In this document: positions 17,475 through 26,721 of the stretch, one piece after another
Numbering within the stretch: position 1 is the first letter of the stretch
Layout: every line of letters begins with the position of its first letter
From: an uncultured Bacteroidota bacterium
Lineage (GTDB): Bacteria > Bacteroidota > Bacteroidia > Chitinophagales > Chitinophagaceae
Direction of reading: 5' to 3'
NCBI GenBank assembly: GCA_903927185.1
Contig: CAIYLW010000084.1
Location: forward strand, 124,001 to 188,000
DNA length: 64,000 nt
Notes under the pieces: model-generated
The model's database searches: none
What the model was told of the DNA's origin: nothing
What the model saw: the letters and a program-made list of their open reading frames with translations, nothing else
Position numbers and translations under genes: made by a program

Positions 17475-19100
17475 ATGAAAGGATTAATGATGGATTTTCC
17501 ATTAACCACCCATTCCATATTGGAATATGGGAATCGAGTTTTTCCTCATAAAGAAATTGTAACCAAATTGCCCAATGGAGATTGGCATAGGTGCCACTTC
17601 TCAGATCTATATCAAAGAGCTAAAAAATTATCAAGTGCATTAGTAAATCATCTTGGGGTTCAACCTGGAGATCGTGTTGCCACATTTGCATGGAACCATT
17701 ATCAGCATGTAGAATTATATTATGGTATCCCTGGCGCTGGAGCCATCTGTCATACACTGAATGTTCGACTCAGCGTGGAGCAGATTATTTTTATCGTGAA
17801 TCATGCGGAAGCAAAAATTATTTTTATCGATGCCACATTAGTCCCTCTTTTCGAAAAAGTGGCACCTTATACTACCGGTGTTAAAAAGTATGTACTACTA
17901 AATGCCCCAGAAGATTTTAAAACAACTCTTTCTGAAACTAAATTATATGAAGACCTTTTAAATGAGAGTTTATCCGATTATCATTGGTATCCTTCTGATG
18001 AAAATGATGCTTGTGGATTATGTTATACTAGTGGTACCACAGGAAACCCAAAGGGAGCATTATACTCGCACAGATCTACTTATTTACACGCTCTTGCATT
18101 GCTAATGCCAAATGCAGCTAATCTTTCTATTCGAGATAGAGTGCTTTTAATTGTGCCACAGTTTCATGTGATGGCATGGGGATTCCCCTATGTATGTATA
18201 TTAGCAGGATCGGATATGATATTACCAAGTTTGCACTTACAACCTGATGCATTAGTTCAAATTATGTTGCAAGAAAAAGTAACTGTTGCAAATGGGGTGC
18301 CTACAATTTGGCTCGGTGTTTATGATGCGATGAAAAGAAATCCACCAAAAGAAAAATTGGCACTAAGAGAATATGTTGTAGGTGGATCAGCACTTCCGCC
18401 AAGCTTAATTGAAGCTTTTGAAAAAGATTTTGGTATTTACGGGGTTCATGCTTGGGGTATGACGGAAACTTCACCAATAGGAACAGCAAGTAGGTTACAA
18501 AATATCCACGATTCTTTGAGCGATGATAAAAAGTTGGCTGTTAGAGCTAAACAAGGAATTGAATTGCCAGGAGTTGAAATTAGAGCAGTGTTGGAAGATG
18601 GTACTATTGCACCAAGAGATGGAGAAACTATTGGAGAATTTGAAATTCGTGGTGCCTGGATAATCAAGAGTTATTATAAATATCAAGACAATCATCTTTC
18701 TTTTACAAAAGATGGATGGTTTAAAACTGGAGATGTAGGAACATTAGATGTACATGGTTATATGAATATCAGTGACCGCAGTAAAGACCTCATCAAAAGC
18801 GGAGGCGAATGGATCTCTAGTGTGGCACTTGAAATTGCATTGATGGCTCATCCTCAAATAAAAGAAGCATGTGTAATTGCCATACCAGATGAGAAATGGG
18901 TAGAAAGGCCCCTGGCTTGTGTGGTTTATAGAAATGAAACAATTGTTTCAAAAGAAGCACTAAATGCTTTTTTGTCTGAACATTTCGCATCTTATCAATT
19001 ACCTGATCAATACGTTGCTATGACTGATATTCCTAAAACTAGTGTTGGGAAGTTGAATAAAAAAGAATTAAGAAGAAGATGGGCCGAAGGAGAACTATAA
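17475..19100 (+). CDS. fatty acyl-CoA synthetase (AMP-dependent ligase)
   Basis: 541 aa, adenylate-forming family. The AMP-binding P-loop is CYTSGTTGNPKGALYSHRS (about 185-203), followed by VPQFHVMAWGFPY, GMTETSP, the adenine-binding GWFKTGDVGTLD, the hinge SDRSKDLIKSGGEWIS and the C-terminal catalytic lysine in KTSVGKLNKKELR. It best fits medium/long-chain fatty acyl-CoA ligases of the FadD/COG0318 type, acting in lipid uptake or degradation; chain length is uncertain. ATG codons 5 and 6 are also possible starts. No clear terminator follows it. Confidence 0.88.
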   Translation: MKGLMMDFPLTTHSILEYGNRVFPHKEIVTKLPNGDWHRCHFSDLYQRAKKLSSALVNHLGVQPGDRVATFAWNHYQHVELYYGIPGAGAICHTLNVRLSVEQIIFIVNHAEAKIIFIDATLVPLFEKVAPYTTGVKKYVLLNAPEDFKTTLSETKLYEDLLNESLSDYHWYPSDENDACGLCYTSGTTGNPKGALYSHRSTYLHALALLMPNAANLSIRDRVLLIVPQFHVMAWGFPYVCILAGSDMILPSLHLQPDALVQIMLQEKVTVANGVPTIWLGVYDAMKRNPPKEKLALREYVVGGSALPPSLIEAFEKDFGIYGVHAWGMTETSPIGTASRLQNIHDSLSDDKKLAVRAKQGIELPGVEIRAVLEDGTIAPRDGETIGEFEIRGAWIIKSYYKYQDNHLSFTKDGWFKTGDVGTLDVHGYMNISDRSKDLIKSGGEWISSVALEIALMAHPQIKEACVIAIPDEKWVERPLACVVYRNETIVSKEALNAFLSEHFASYQLPDQYVAMTDIPKTSVGKLNKKELRRRWAEGEL

Positions 19101-19162
19101 ATGATTAACAATTATTAACCTTGTTCATAGAATCATTAACCGTGCACTAAATTAAGTTGACT

Positions 19163-19170
19163 TAATTTTG
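19163..19170 (+). promoter_or_regulatory. Bacteroidetes -7 promoter element (second barrel gene)
   Basis: TAATTTTG fits TAnnTTTG and ends 18 nt before the ATG at 19189. This supports that ATG over the upstream TTG at 19168, which lies inside the element. Confidence 0.6.
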
Positions 19171-19188
19171 ATAGATAAATCTATCTGC

Positions 19189-21996
19189 ATGAAGTCGGTT
19201 ATACTTTTATTTTGTTCTTTTTTTCTTTTTTTGATCACAAATGCACAGAATAAAAAATCCAATATTCAAGGTGTAGTCTTCGATACTACAAGTAAAATGG
19301 GCCTTGCTTATGCTACAGTTTCTCTGGTTAATTCTGCAGACTCAACTCTGATTAATTTTACAAGGGCAGACTCTTCAGGGAAATTTCATTTAAAAAATAT
19401 TGATCAGGGCTCTTATTTATTGTCGGCATCTTATGTGGGCTTTGTTCCTGTTTGGCAAAAACTTTCTGTAAAAGAGGGGGATGTGTTGAATTTGGGTAAT
19501 ATTAATTTAACAGATATTAAAAACGCAAGTTCTATTACAGTAACCGCAAAAAGAGCGCCTGTAGTAATGAATAATGACACTTTAGAATTCAATACAGAAA
19601 ATTTTAAAACACAACCAAATGCAGTCGTGGAAGATTTATTAAAAAAACTTCCAGGTATTACTTTGGATGCAGATGGTACTGTTAGAGTGAATGGGCAAAA
19701 AATTAATCGTGTGTTAGTTAATGGGAAAGAATTTTTTACAGGAGATCCGAAATTAGCTACTAAAAATTTGGATGCAGACGCAGTTGATAAAGTACAGGTA
19801 TTTGATAAGAAGTCAGACAGAGCTGAATTTACAGGAGTTGATGATGGGCAATCTGAAAAGGCCATAAATCTCAAACTTAAAAAAGAAAGAAATAAATCAA
19901 TTTTCGGGAAAGTTTCTGCAGGTGGGGGGAATGATGGAAAATATGATGCACAAACAAATATTAATAAGTTCAATGGCGATCAACAACTTTCTGTTTTAGG
20001 AATGGCTAATAATACCAATCGACAAGGATTCTCCATCAATGATGTATTGAATTTTACAGGTGAATTATCTAAAGGAATGAAATCAGGTGGCAATATCACT
20101 ATTCGAACAAGCGAAAGTGATGATAATGCACTTCCGATTTCTGGTATGGGGCAGAATCAGCAAGGCGTTGCTAATACATTCGCAGGAGGCGTTAATTTTA
20201 ACGATACTTGGAATAAGAAATCGGATTTAAATGGAAGTATTGTGGGAAGTGATGTGGATTTGCTTACTAATCGTTTTACCATAAGACAAAATATTTTGCC
20301 GGGCAATAATTTCAACTATTATGCAAATTCCAATTCTGATAAAAGGGTGAAACAAGAAAGACTAAATTTTAGTATTGACCAAAAGATTGATAGTAGCACT
20401 TCCTTTAAAATTATTCCCCAATTAACCCTACAACAAAATATGAGTAATTTGAACAATAATTACTCGTCTATTAATGAAATGAATCAGTTGTTAAATAGTG
20501 GGAATAGTTTGTCAAATACTAATTCAAATGCCACCAATATGGTAACAACTGCCCAGTTTAGAAAGAAGCTTGCAAAAAAAGGAAGAACATTTTCTTCTAA
20601 CCTAAACTGGAATTATAATAACAGTACTCAGAACGGTTCGTTGCAAACTAATACAACATACTATAATAACGGCCTTCCTGCGAAAGATAGTATCATCAAT
20701 CAGATTAATAGTAAAGTATCAAATGCAAATAGTTTTGGAGGAAATTTAATATATACAGAACCTGTTGGAAAAAGATCATTATTTGAGTTTAGTGCATTTT
20801 TTAATGCTAGTATAGGCACTAGCATAAGAAAATCGTTTGACTACAATTCTACTTCTGGAAAATATGATCAACTTAATATATTCCAGAGTAATGACTTTAA
20901 AAATAGTTTTCAGTTTGGCGGCACAAGTGTTAATTGGAGAAGCAATCAGAAAAAGTATAATTATACAATTGGCGCTAGTTTACAACGTACTAGTTTAGTA
21001 AGTAGTAATAAAACAAATGGCAATACTATTGAACAAGGTTTTACGGATGTATTACCACTATTTAATTTTCAATACAAAATGAATAGTACAAGAATGCTAG
21101 GGTTAAACTATACTACTTCCACACAAAATCCGAGTACTACTCAATTACAACCGATAGTTGATGTCAGTGATCCTTTAAACACTAACTTAGGAAATCCAAA
21201 TTTAAAACGCACTTATCAGCAATCACTCAATGTGAATTATTTTAGCGCCAATACTTTTTCACAAAGTAATTTCTTTGCGTTTATTTCAGCTAATAAATCT
21301 GATAATGCCATTGTAAATTCAGATAATATTCAAAATAATGGAACTAGAATTAGTAAGCCAGTAAATGCAGATGGTGTTTACTCTTTTTTTGCTAATGTTG
21401 ACATGGGTTTTCCTGTTAAAAAATTATATGCTCGTATTGATTTCGGAATTGGCGCTAACTTGATGAACAATATCTCTTTTGTAAATGGGTCAAAGAATGA
21501 TATTCAGAACTCAAGCATTGGACCAAATGCTGCTTGGTCTTTTGCAATTGATAATAAAATTGATCTTCGAGTAAGCGCCAGATTCAATTTCAGTAATGCT
21601 ACTTACAGTTTGCAGAAACAATTGAACAGCCATTATTTACAACAAGTTTACGGGTTTGAATCAACACAGTATCTTCCCTGGGGGCTTTTATTGAATAATA
21701 CCTTCAACTATACGATCAATACTGGTAGAGTAGATGGTTACAATATCGATATGCCCATTTGGAATCTTTCTATGGCGAAAGGATTCTTGAAAAATAAGCG
21801 GGCAGAAGTAAAATTATCGGTTTTCGATTTGTTGAATAAAAACCAAGGTATTTCTCGTTCTTCGAATCAGAATTATATTGAGGATACTCGGTACAATGTA
21901 TTGAAGCGTTACTTTCTATTTACAGCAACTTATCGTTTAAATAAGTCAGGTGAGGCTGTTAATGGGCCAAGGATTATGTTAAGAACGATGAACTAG
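19189..21996 (+). CDS. outer membrane beta-barrel protein with carboxypeptidase-regulatory N-terminal domain (TonB-receptor-like)
   Basis: About 935 aa from ATG 19189, which gives the signal peptide MKSVILLFCSFFLFLITNAQ. Next come a carboxypeptidase-regulatory-like domain (SNIQGVVFDTTSKMGLAYA), the plug-like block VVEDLLKKLPGITLDADGTV and VLVNGKEFFTGDPKLATKNL, then a long Asn/Ser-rich barrel. It is a paralogue of the protein at 4257-7088, sharing the plug block and the TQL/SQLQPVxD-P-LN-LGNP motif late in the barrel. It lies upstream of a GLPGLI gene and an HK/RR pair, a neighbourhood suggesting an envelope stress or uptake module. The substrate is unknown. Confidence 0.85.
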   Translation: MKSVILLFCSFFLFLITNAQNKKSNIQGVVFDTTSKMGLAYATVSLVNSADSTLINFTRADSSGKFHLKNIDQGSYLLSASYVGFVPVWQKLSVKEGDVLNLGNINLTDIKNASSITVTAKRAPVVMNNDTLEFNTENFKTQPNAVVEDLLKKLPGITLDADGTVRVNGQKINRVLVNGKEFFTGDPKLATKNLDADAVDKVQVFDKKSDRAEFTGVDDGQSEKAINLKLKKERNKSIFGKVSAGGGNDGKYDAQTNINKFNGDQQLSVLGMANNTNRQGFSINDVLNFTGELSKGMKSGGNITIRTSESDDNALPISGMGQNQQGVANTFAGGVNFNDTWNKKSDLNGSIVGSDVDLLTNRFTIRQNILPGNNFNYYANSNSDKRVKQERLNFSIDQKIDSSTSFKIIPQLTLQQNMSNLNNNYSSINEMNQLLNSGNSLSNTNSNATNMVTTAQFRKKLAKKGRTFSSNLNWNYNNSTQNGSLQTNTTYYNNGLPAKDSIINQINSKVSNANSFGGNLIYTEPVGKRSLFEFSAFFNASIGTSIRKSFDYNSTSGKYDQLNIFQSNDFKNSFQFGGTSVNWRSNQKKYNYTIGASLQRTSLVSSNKTNGNTIEQGFTDVLPLFNFQYKMNSTRMLGLNYTTSTQNPSTTQLQPIVDVSDPLNTNLGNPNLKRTYQQSLNVNYFSANTFSQSNFFAFISANKSDNAIVNSDNIQNNGTRISKPVNADGVYSFFANVDMGFPVKKLYARIDFGIGANLMNNISFVNGSKNDIQNSSIGPNAAWSFAIDNKIDLRVSARFNFSNATYSLQKQLNSHYLQQVYGFESTQYLPWGLLLNNTFNYTINTGRVDGYNIDMPIWNLSMAKGFLKNKRAEVKLSVFDLLNKNQGISRSSNQNYIEDTRYNVLKRYFLFTATYRLNKSGEAVNGPRIMLRTMN

Positions 21997-21997
21997 T

Positions 21998-22128
21998 GAT
22001 AAGAGAAAAGAGTGAAGAGATAATATATGTTAACCCTAGGCTAGAGCATTATACTCATTTGAACAACTCTTGGGTTAATGTTTTATAATATAAAAATGAT
22101 TCTTCATTCTTGACTCTAAACTCTTATC
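21998..22128. repeat. nested inverted repeats between convergent genes
   Basis: Outer imperfect arms (21998-22019 and 22107-22128, 17 of 22 positions pairing by my count) enclose an inner perfect TTAACCC (22030-22036) / GGGTTAA (22072-22078). They lie between the rightward barrel gene and the leftward GLPGLI gene. There is no T run, so this is not a standard intrinsic terminator. Confidence 0.5.
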
Positions 22129-22141
22129 TCTTCATTCTACT

Positions 22142-22966
22142 TTAGTTATCAGCCCTCATCCGCATCATTCCAGGTCCGCCCTGATTACTCATAAGGTCTT
22201 GCATGAGTTTCATATACTCTTGTTGTGTTACTACTTTCCCTTTTTTAGGTTCTTTCAACTCTTTTACATCCACTGTTTTCTTTACTTCTTTGGCTGTATA
22301 AATTGTTTGTCCATTATCGATATTCAGTTCTAAAATCACACCTGGTAATTGACCATAGTTTTCTGGTCCAACCGGACTAATTAAATCATCCGCAAACCAT
22401 GCAACAATTTCAATTTCTTTTATGGCTGGTTTATTCTTTGAAGAAGTATCTACAGAAGGAGTACCGCCACCATTTGTCATGGTTATCCTTCTCATACCCA
22501 TCATGGGTTGATTCATTTTTCTAGTAGCTTTGTGGCAATTATAGCCCAAAATTTGTTTGGTTTCTAAACTTAATTTCCAAGGTTGTTGACGAATAGAATC
22601 GATAATTAAAAAATTCTTCCCTCCCAATTCTGAAGATTGGATTGATTTAGATTGTGAGAAATTTTTATAAAGATCGCCCCCATCTGCTCCAAAGCGCATC
22701 ATCATTCTTGGTCCACCACCACCTCCACCTGCAAAAGGATCAGGCGCTTCGTCTTCGGGAACAAGTTTGTATACAGATACACTATCGCTAAATAAAAGCA
22801 GATGCTCACTGGTTCTAAACTCAGGCATCATGGCTCGCATTTGCTCATCCTGAATTATTCGATGCATATTAATTTTTCTTTCAAAAGTTATGGTGCCCAC
22901 TTTTTGTTGAGCAGCAAGGCAAATAAATAAACCAAGAAAGCAAAATGAGATTAGTGTTTTTTTCAT
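22142..22966 (-). CDS. GLPGLI family protein
   Basis: 274 aa, secreted (signal peptide KKTLISFCFLGLFICLAAQQ). The family's name motif appears as QLPGVILELNIDNGQ (about residues 200-215), preceded by WAFADD-like WFADDLISPVGPENY. There is a Gly-rich stretch (FAGGGGGGPRMMMRF) in the middle and a Met/Gly-rich end. The function of the family is unknown, but its genes often accompany barrel proteins of the type found at 19189-21996. An exact -7 promoter element lies 20 nt upstream of the start. Confidence 0.85.
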   Translation of the reverse strand: MKKTLISFCFLGLFICLAAQQKVGTITFERKINMHRIIQDEQMRAMMPEFRTSEHLLLFSDSVSVYKLVPEDEAPDPFAGGGGGGPRMMMRFGADGGDLYKNFSQSKSIQSSELGGKNFLIIDSIRQQPWKLSLETKQILGYNCHKATRKMNQPMMGMRRITMTNGGGTPSVDTSSKNKPAIKEIEIVAWFADDLISPVGPENYGQLPGVILELNIDNGQTIYTAKEVKKTVDVKELKEPKKGKVVTQQEYMKLMQDLMSNQGGPGMMRMRADN

Positions 22967-22986
22967 TTGGTGAGGTTTTGGATTAT

Positions 22987-22994
22987 CAAATCTA
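22987..22994 (-). promoter_or_regulatory. Bacteroidetes -7 promoter element (GLPGLI gene)
   Basis: TAGATTTG on the minus strand fits TAnnTTTG, 20 nt before the ATG at 22966. Confidence 0.55.
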
Positions 22995-23070
22995 AAGTCT
23001 TAGTTGTTAAGATAGCTGACAATTTGGTTAATTTAGGTTAATGAAAGCAAGAAAAGGTAGGATTGGACAT

Positions 23071-23078
23071 TACATTTG
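23071..23078 (+). promoter_or_regulatory. Bacteroidetes -7 promoter element (HK/OmpR operon)
   Basis: TACATTTG fits TAnnTTTG and ends 17 nt before ATG 23096, supporting that start over the TTG at 23063. Confidence 0.6.
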
Positions 23079-23095
23079 TACATCAAAAAAATAAT

Positions 23096-24739
23096 ATGCC
23101 TAAAATTAAAGTATCAAAATTGCAAATAGCTCGCCTCCTGATGGTTGCAGCTATTGTTTTGATAGTTGGATTTCAGGTTTATTGGTTACACAAATTATTT
23201 GCAGAAGAAGCATCAGGTTTTAAAAAAACAACTGATGTGGTATTCCGCGAAACTATGTATAAAGTTCAAGCGCAAAGATTAAAGCGCGACTCTTTCTTTT
23301 ACAAATATATCCCTGAACAAAACAGTTTTATGGGAGATGTGGCTGAGTTAGTTAATGCAAAAATTCCAAGAATAAGCTTTTCGACGAATAGTTCAGAACA
23401 GGATAATGAATTAACCTTTTCAACTAATGTAGACAGTTCCGAGGAAGAAATAAATTTGCAAAATGAAAATCTTGATGAAACCCCATCTGCTATAAAGATT
23501 ACAACACATAGCCAGGATAGTTCTCATATAAAGAAAATAAAGACTACCAATATTAATATTACCCAGCTGATACAAGAAGGAATTAATATGGGTTTAAATG
23601 CTGCAGGGAAAGAATTACGAAGAACAAAGGTTGATTTTCAGGACCCACCTGAATTTGCACACTCACGAATCAGAAAATCACATCCATTCCCCAAAAATCT
23701 GGCTGCAAAAGATATATTAATAAGATCAAGGGTATTAAACGATACTATATCTATTGAACAAATTGATTCTGTTTATAAAAAAGCACTTGCTTTAAATGGT
23801 ATAAATGCTGTGTTTCATATAAAGAAAGATAGCCTGTTTAAGCCTGAAAATTTTGTGGGCAGTGATTACGCAACAACTAAAGTGCCAGTTGGATTTTTAA
23901 GCAAGAATGCCTATCAAGCAAGCTTTGATGCTCCTACTTTTTTTCTTTTAGGAAATATGTTGCCACAAATGGGATTATCAGTTTTGCTCGTAGCTTTTAT
24001 AGCCATTACCTTTTCGTTTTTATTTAAAAATCTACTTGCTCAAAGAAGACTCGCTTTAATGAAAAATGATTTCATCAGTAATATTACTCATGAATTAAAA
24101 ACACCCATCGCAACTGTAAATGTAGCTATTGAAGCGCTTCGCAATTTTGATGCTTTATCGAACCCGGAAAGAACAAAGGAATACCTCGATATATCTGCAA
24201 TGGAATTACAACGGCTTAGTATGCTTGTTGATAAAGTATTGAAACTCTCTATGTTCGAAAACAAGGATATTGAACTTCAACATGAAAACATTGACTTTAA
24301 AAAATTAGTGGAAGATGTTATTTATAGTATGCGATTGCAATTTGAAAAACAAAGTGCTAGTATAAGCTTTAAATCATTTGGTCAAGATTTTATTATTTCT
24401 GCAGATCGGATGCATATAACTAGTGTTATTTATAATTTAATTGATAATGCTTTGAAGTATAGCGAGGCAAACCCAACAATTAATATTGAAATGGTTTCAC
24501 TTGCGAATGACTTGGAATTATCAGTTTCTGATAATGGTATAGGCATATCAGCTGATTATACAAATAAAATATTTGACAAATTCTTTAGAGTTCCTTCAGG
24601 CAATCATCATAATATTAAAGGTTATGGATTAGGATTGAGTTATGTGGCAGAAGTTGTTCGTAAACATAATGGCACTATTGATCTAGAAACGGAATTAGGT
24701 AAAGGAAGTAGATTTATCATTAAACTACCTAAAGTATGA
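23096..24739 (+). CDS. membrane sensor histidine kinase
   Basis: About 547 aa from ATG 23096 (MPKIKVSKLQ). TM1 is about 13-31 and TM2 about 287-311, enclosing a ~250-residue periplasmic sensor domain of no recognised family and rich in Ser/Asp/Lys. HisKA has phospho-acceptor H332 (ISNITHELKTPIATVN). The ATPase domain has YNLIDNALKYS, SDNGIGIS and KGYGLGLSYV. Its stop overlaps the response regulator start by 4 bp (ATGA). The neighbouring barrel and GLPGLI genes are candidate targets, but this is only positional. Confidence 0.9.
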   Translation: MPKIKVSKLQIARLLMVAAIVLIVGFQVYWLHKLFAEEASGFKKTTDVVFRETMYKVQAQRLKRDSFFYKYIPEQNSFMGDVAELVNAKIPRISFSTNSSEQDNELTFSTNVDSSEEEINLQNENLDETPSAIKITTHSQDSSHIKKIKTTNINITQLIQEGINMGLNAAGKELRRTKVDFQDPPEFAHSRIRKSHPFPKNLAAKDILIRSRVLNDTISIEQIDSVYKKALALNGINAVFHIKKDSLFKPENFVGSDYATTKVPVGFLSKNAYQASFDAPTFFLLGNMLPQMGLSVLLVAFIAITFSFLFKNLLAQRRLALMKNDFISNITHELKTPIATVNVAIEALRNFDALSNPERTKEYLDISAMELQRLSMLVDKVLKLSMFENKDIELQHENIDFKKLVEDVIYSMRLQFEKQSASISFKSFGQDFIISADRMHITSVIYNLIDNALKYSEANPTINIEMVSLANDLELSVSDNGIGISADYTNKIFDKFFRVPSGNHHNIKGYGLGLSYVAEVVRKHNGTIDLETELGKGSRFIIKLPKV

Positions 24740-25422
24740 GTATAAAAATCTTGTATGTAGAAGATGAATTGTTCCTTGGCAAAATTGTAAAGGAGACTTT
24801 AGAGAGCCGTGGTTTCGAAGTTGTTATGGAAACTGATGGTGCAGATGTATTGAGAAGCTTTGAGGATGAACAACCCGATATTTGTATACTTGATGTTATG
24901 TTGCCACATCGTAGCGGTTTTGAAATCGCCGAAGATATTCGAAAGATCAATGACGATATTCCTATACTTTTTTTAACTGCTAAAACACTCACCGAAGATT
25001 TGGTGCATGGGTTTAAGATCGGTGGCAACGATTATATTAAAAAGCCTTTCAGTATGGAAGAACTGATTGTTCGTGTTGAAAATGCACTCCGTGTAAAAAA
25101 AGTAGAACCCATTACTGTATTAGGCGAAACTATTCAAATAGGTAAATATATTTTTCACTTAAATAAACAAATACTACGTTTTGGTAATATCGATAAAAAA
25201 CTATCTTATCGAGAAACTGAATTATTGAAATACTTATATCTCAATAGCAATTCAATAATAGATCGTCGTGAATTGTTGAACCATATTTGGGGGAATGACA
25301 GCTTTTTTAATAGTCGCAACCTCGACGTTTATATTACAAAAATCAGGAGCTTTTTAAAAGAAGATTCGAACTTAGAAATTATTACTATTAAAGGTGTTGG
25401 TTATCGTTTTGTGAGAGAATAA
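24736..25422 (+). CDS. OmpR-family response regulator
   Basis: 228 aa. The receiver domain (1-120) has E9/D10, phospho-acceptor D53 (CILDVMLPHRSG), the conserved Thr in FLTAK and the switch Lys in YIKKPFS. The winged-helix DNA-binding domain (about 130-228) has LSYRETELLKYL and the wing TIKGVGYRFV. It is translationally coupled to the kinase through a 4-bp overlap and is its likely cognate partner. Confidence 0.92.
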   Translation: MSIKILYVEDELFLGKIVKETLESRGFEVVMETDGADVLRSFEDEQPDICILDVMLPHRSGFEIAEDIRKINDDIPILFLTAKTLTEDLVHGFKIGGNDYIKKPFSMEELIVRVENALRVKKVEPITVLGETIQIGKYIFHLNKQILRFGNIDKKLSYRETELLKYLYLNSNSIIDRRELLNHIWGNDSFFNSRNLDVYITKIRSFLKEDSNLEIITIKGVGYRFVRE

Positions 25423-25454
25423 TGGCTCAGCCTTTAAATATTGACTGTGCCTTT

Positions 25455-26591
25455 TTATTTATATGAACCCAAGCTTGTTAATGCTGGCAATGAATTATTA
25501 TTAAAATCAAATAGGGTAAGGTTTTCAGAAGTTGAACCGTTAGTTGCATTAGGCCCTTTAAAACTTACCCATTCTGGCGCCCACCAACAAATCCCTAGCC
25601 CTTGCTGGTTTGGCAAACTTCGCATTTCATCAATCAACGCTTTAGTATATGCATTTTGTCCATCAGGGGTTGCGTCATATGCAGGAATTAATTGAGAAGC
25701 AGATCCCACCAAATTATTGGTATTGTCGTTCCATAAAAGTGTAAATGGATAAGAAGTCTCCGCAATGATAACAGGTTTATGATATTTTGTTATCAAATTA
25801 GTAAGGCTAGTGTATAATGAATCAAAACTCTTTCCATGCCATACCGGATAATAACTTAAACCGATATAATCATAGCTCACATTTTGTGCTGCTAAATTGC
25901 TATAAAACCAATCGGCTCCGTTATAACCAGCAAAATGAATCAAAGTTTTAGTAGAACTACTTTTATCCTTTACTGCTTGTATACCTTGTTTAACTAATAA
26001 GGCATAATTACTCCAGTTACTATCAAAGATTCCACCTACTTTTCCAAGACCCCATAAAAATCCACTATTAGTTTCATTCCCGATTTGAACAATTTTTAAA
26101 GTAATACCTGCCTTATTAAAAGTTTGTATTGTGCTACTTGTATATTGGTAAACGCTGTCTTTTAAATCGGTCAGGCTTGCATTCTTCCATGCTGCTGGTA
26201 AGCTTTGATTACCTGGATCGGCCCAAGTGTCTGAATAATGAATGTCGAGCCAGATGTTTAAACCTGTAGCATTTAAAATTTTTGCAAAATCAATAACCTC
26301 TTGTAAGCTTGAATTGGCATCCAACGGGGTATGCCATATACGAAGACGAACTGTATTAATTCCTTTGTCCTTAAATATTTGAACAAGATCTTTTAATTGG
26401 TTATTGTCTTTGAATTGGGTACCTGCTAATAAAATCTCCGGTGTAAAAGAAAGGTCCACTCCACGTATAAAATCGGGATTTAAAGAAGCAACCTGTGTAG
26501 TTATATTTGGCGGAACGGAATTAATATTTGTTGATTTAGTGCATTCAATAATTCCGATAGCTAAAATTAATAGAAACAAAGCTCTGTTCAT
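25455..26591 (-). CDS. GH53 arabinogalactan endo-beta-1,4-galactanase
   Basis: 378 aa, exported and probably lipid-anchored (hydrophobic start RALFLLILAIGIIEC, Cys17; the lipobox is imperfect). The GH53 domain is FIRGVDLSFTPEILLAG, GINTVRLRIWHTP, LNIWLDIHYSDTWADPGNQ, with acid/base E173 (VQIGNETNSGFLWG) and nucleophile E278 (PVIIAETSYPF). It cleaves beta-1,4-galactan of pectin side chains. It stands alone, without SusC/SusD genes, so it is not in a classical polysaccharide utilisation locus. It converges on the OmpR gene with a 32-bp gap. Confidence 0.9.
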   Translation of the reverse strand: MNRALFLLILAIGIIECTKSTNINSVPPNITTQVASLNPDFIRGVDLSFTPEILLAGTQFKDNNQLKDLVQIFKDKGINTVRLRIWHTPLDANSSLQEVIDFAKILNATGLNIWLDIHYSDTWADPGNQSLPAAWKNASLTDLKDSVYQYTSSTIQTFNKAGITLKIVQIGNETNSGFLWGLGKVGGIFDSNWSNYALLVKQGIQAVKDKSSSTKTLIHFAGYNGADWFYSNLAAQNVSYDYIGLSYYPVWHGKSFDSLYTSLTNLITKYHKPVIIAETSYPFTLLWNDNTNNLVGSASQLIPAYDATPDGQNAYTKALIDEMRSLPNQQGLGICWWAPEWVSFKGPNATNGSTSENLTLFDFNNNSLPALTSLGSYK

Positions 26592-26695
26592 ATAATAAAG
26601 GTAAGTGCCTTGTTTTATTTGTTTTAAAAATAATTTAATCTAAAAACTATCATAAATGCCCTCTTTTTTTGAGGGAACTGTTTAATTTACTCCCT

Positions 26696-26703
26696 TACCT
26701 TTG
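26696..26703 (+). promoter_or_regulatory. Bacteroidetes -7 promoter element (kbl)
   Basis: TACCTTTG fits TAnnTTTG and ends 18 nt before ATG 26722. A TTTG lies further upstream (about 26668-26671) at a somewhat long spacing. Confidence 0.6.
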
Positions 26704-26721
26704 AGAACAAACTATATAATT

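Noticed and set aside
19431..19973. 180-codon frame antisense to the second barrel gene
   Set aside because: Shadow of a clearly supported gene; low-complexity Phe/Ser/Thr composition and no start signals.
26658..26676. CCCTC-T7-GAGGG hairpin upstream of kbl as a terminator
   Set aside because: Only a 5-bp stem, and no T run follows on either strand; it lies in the promoter region.
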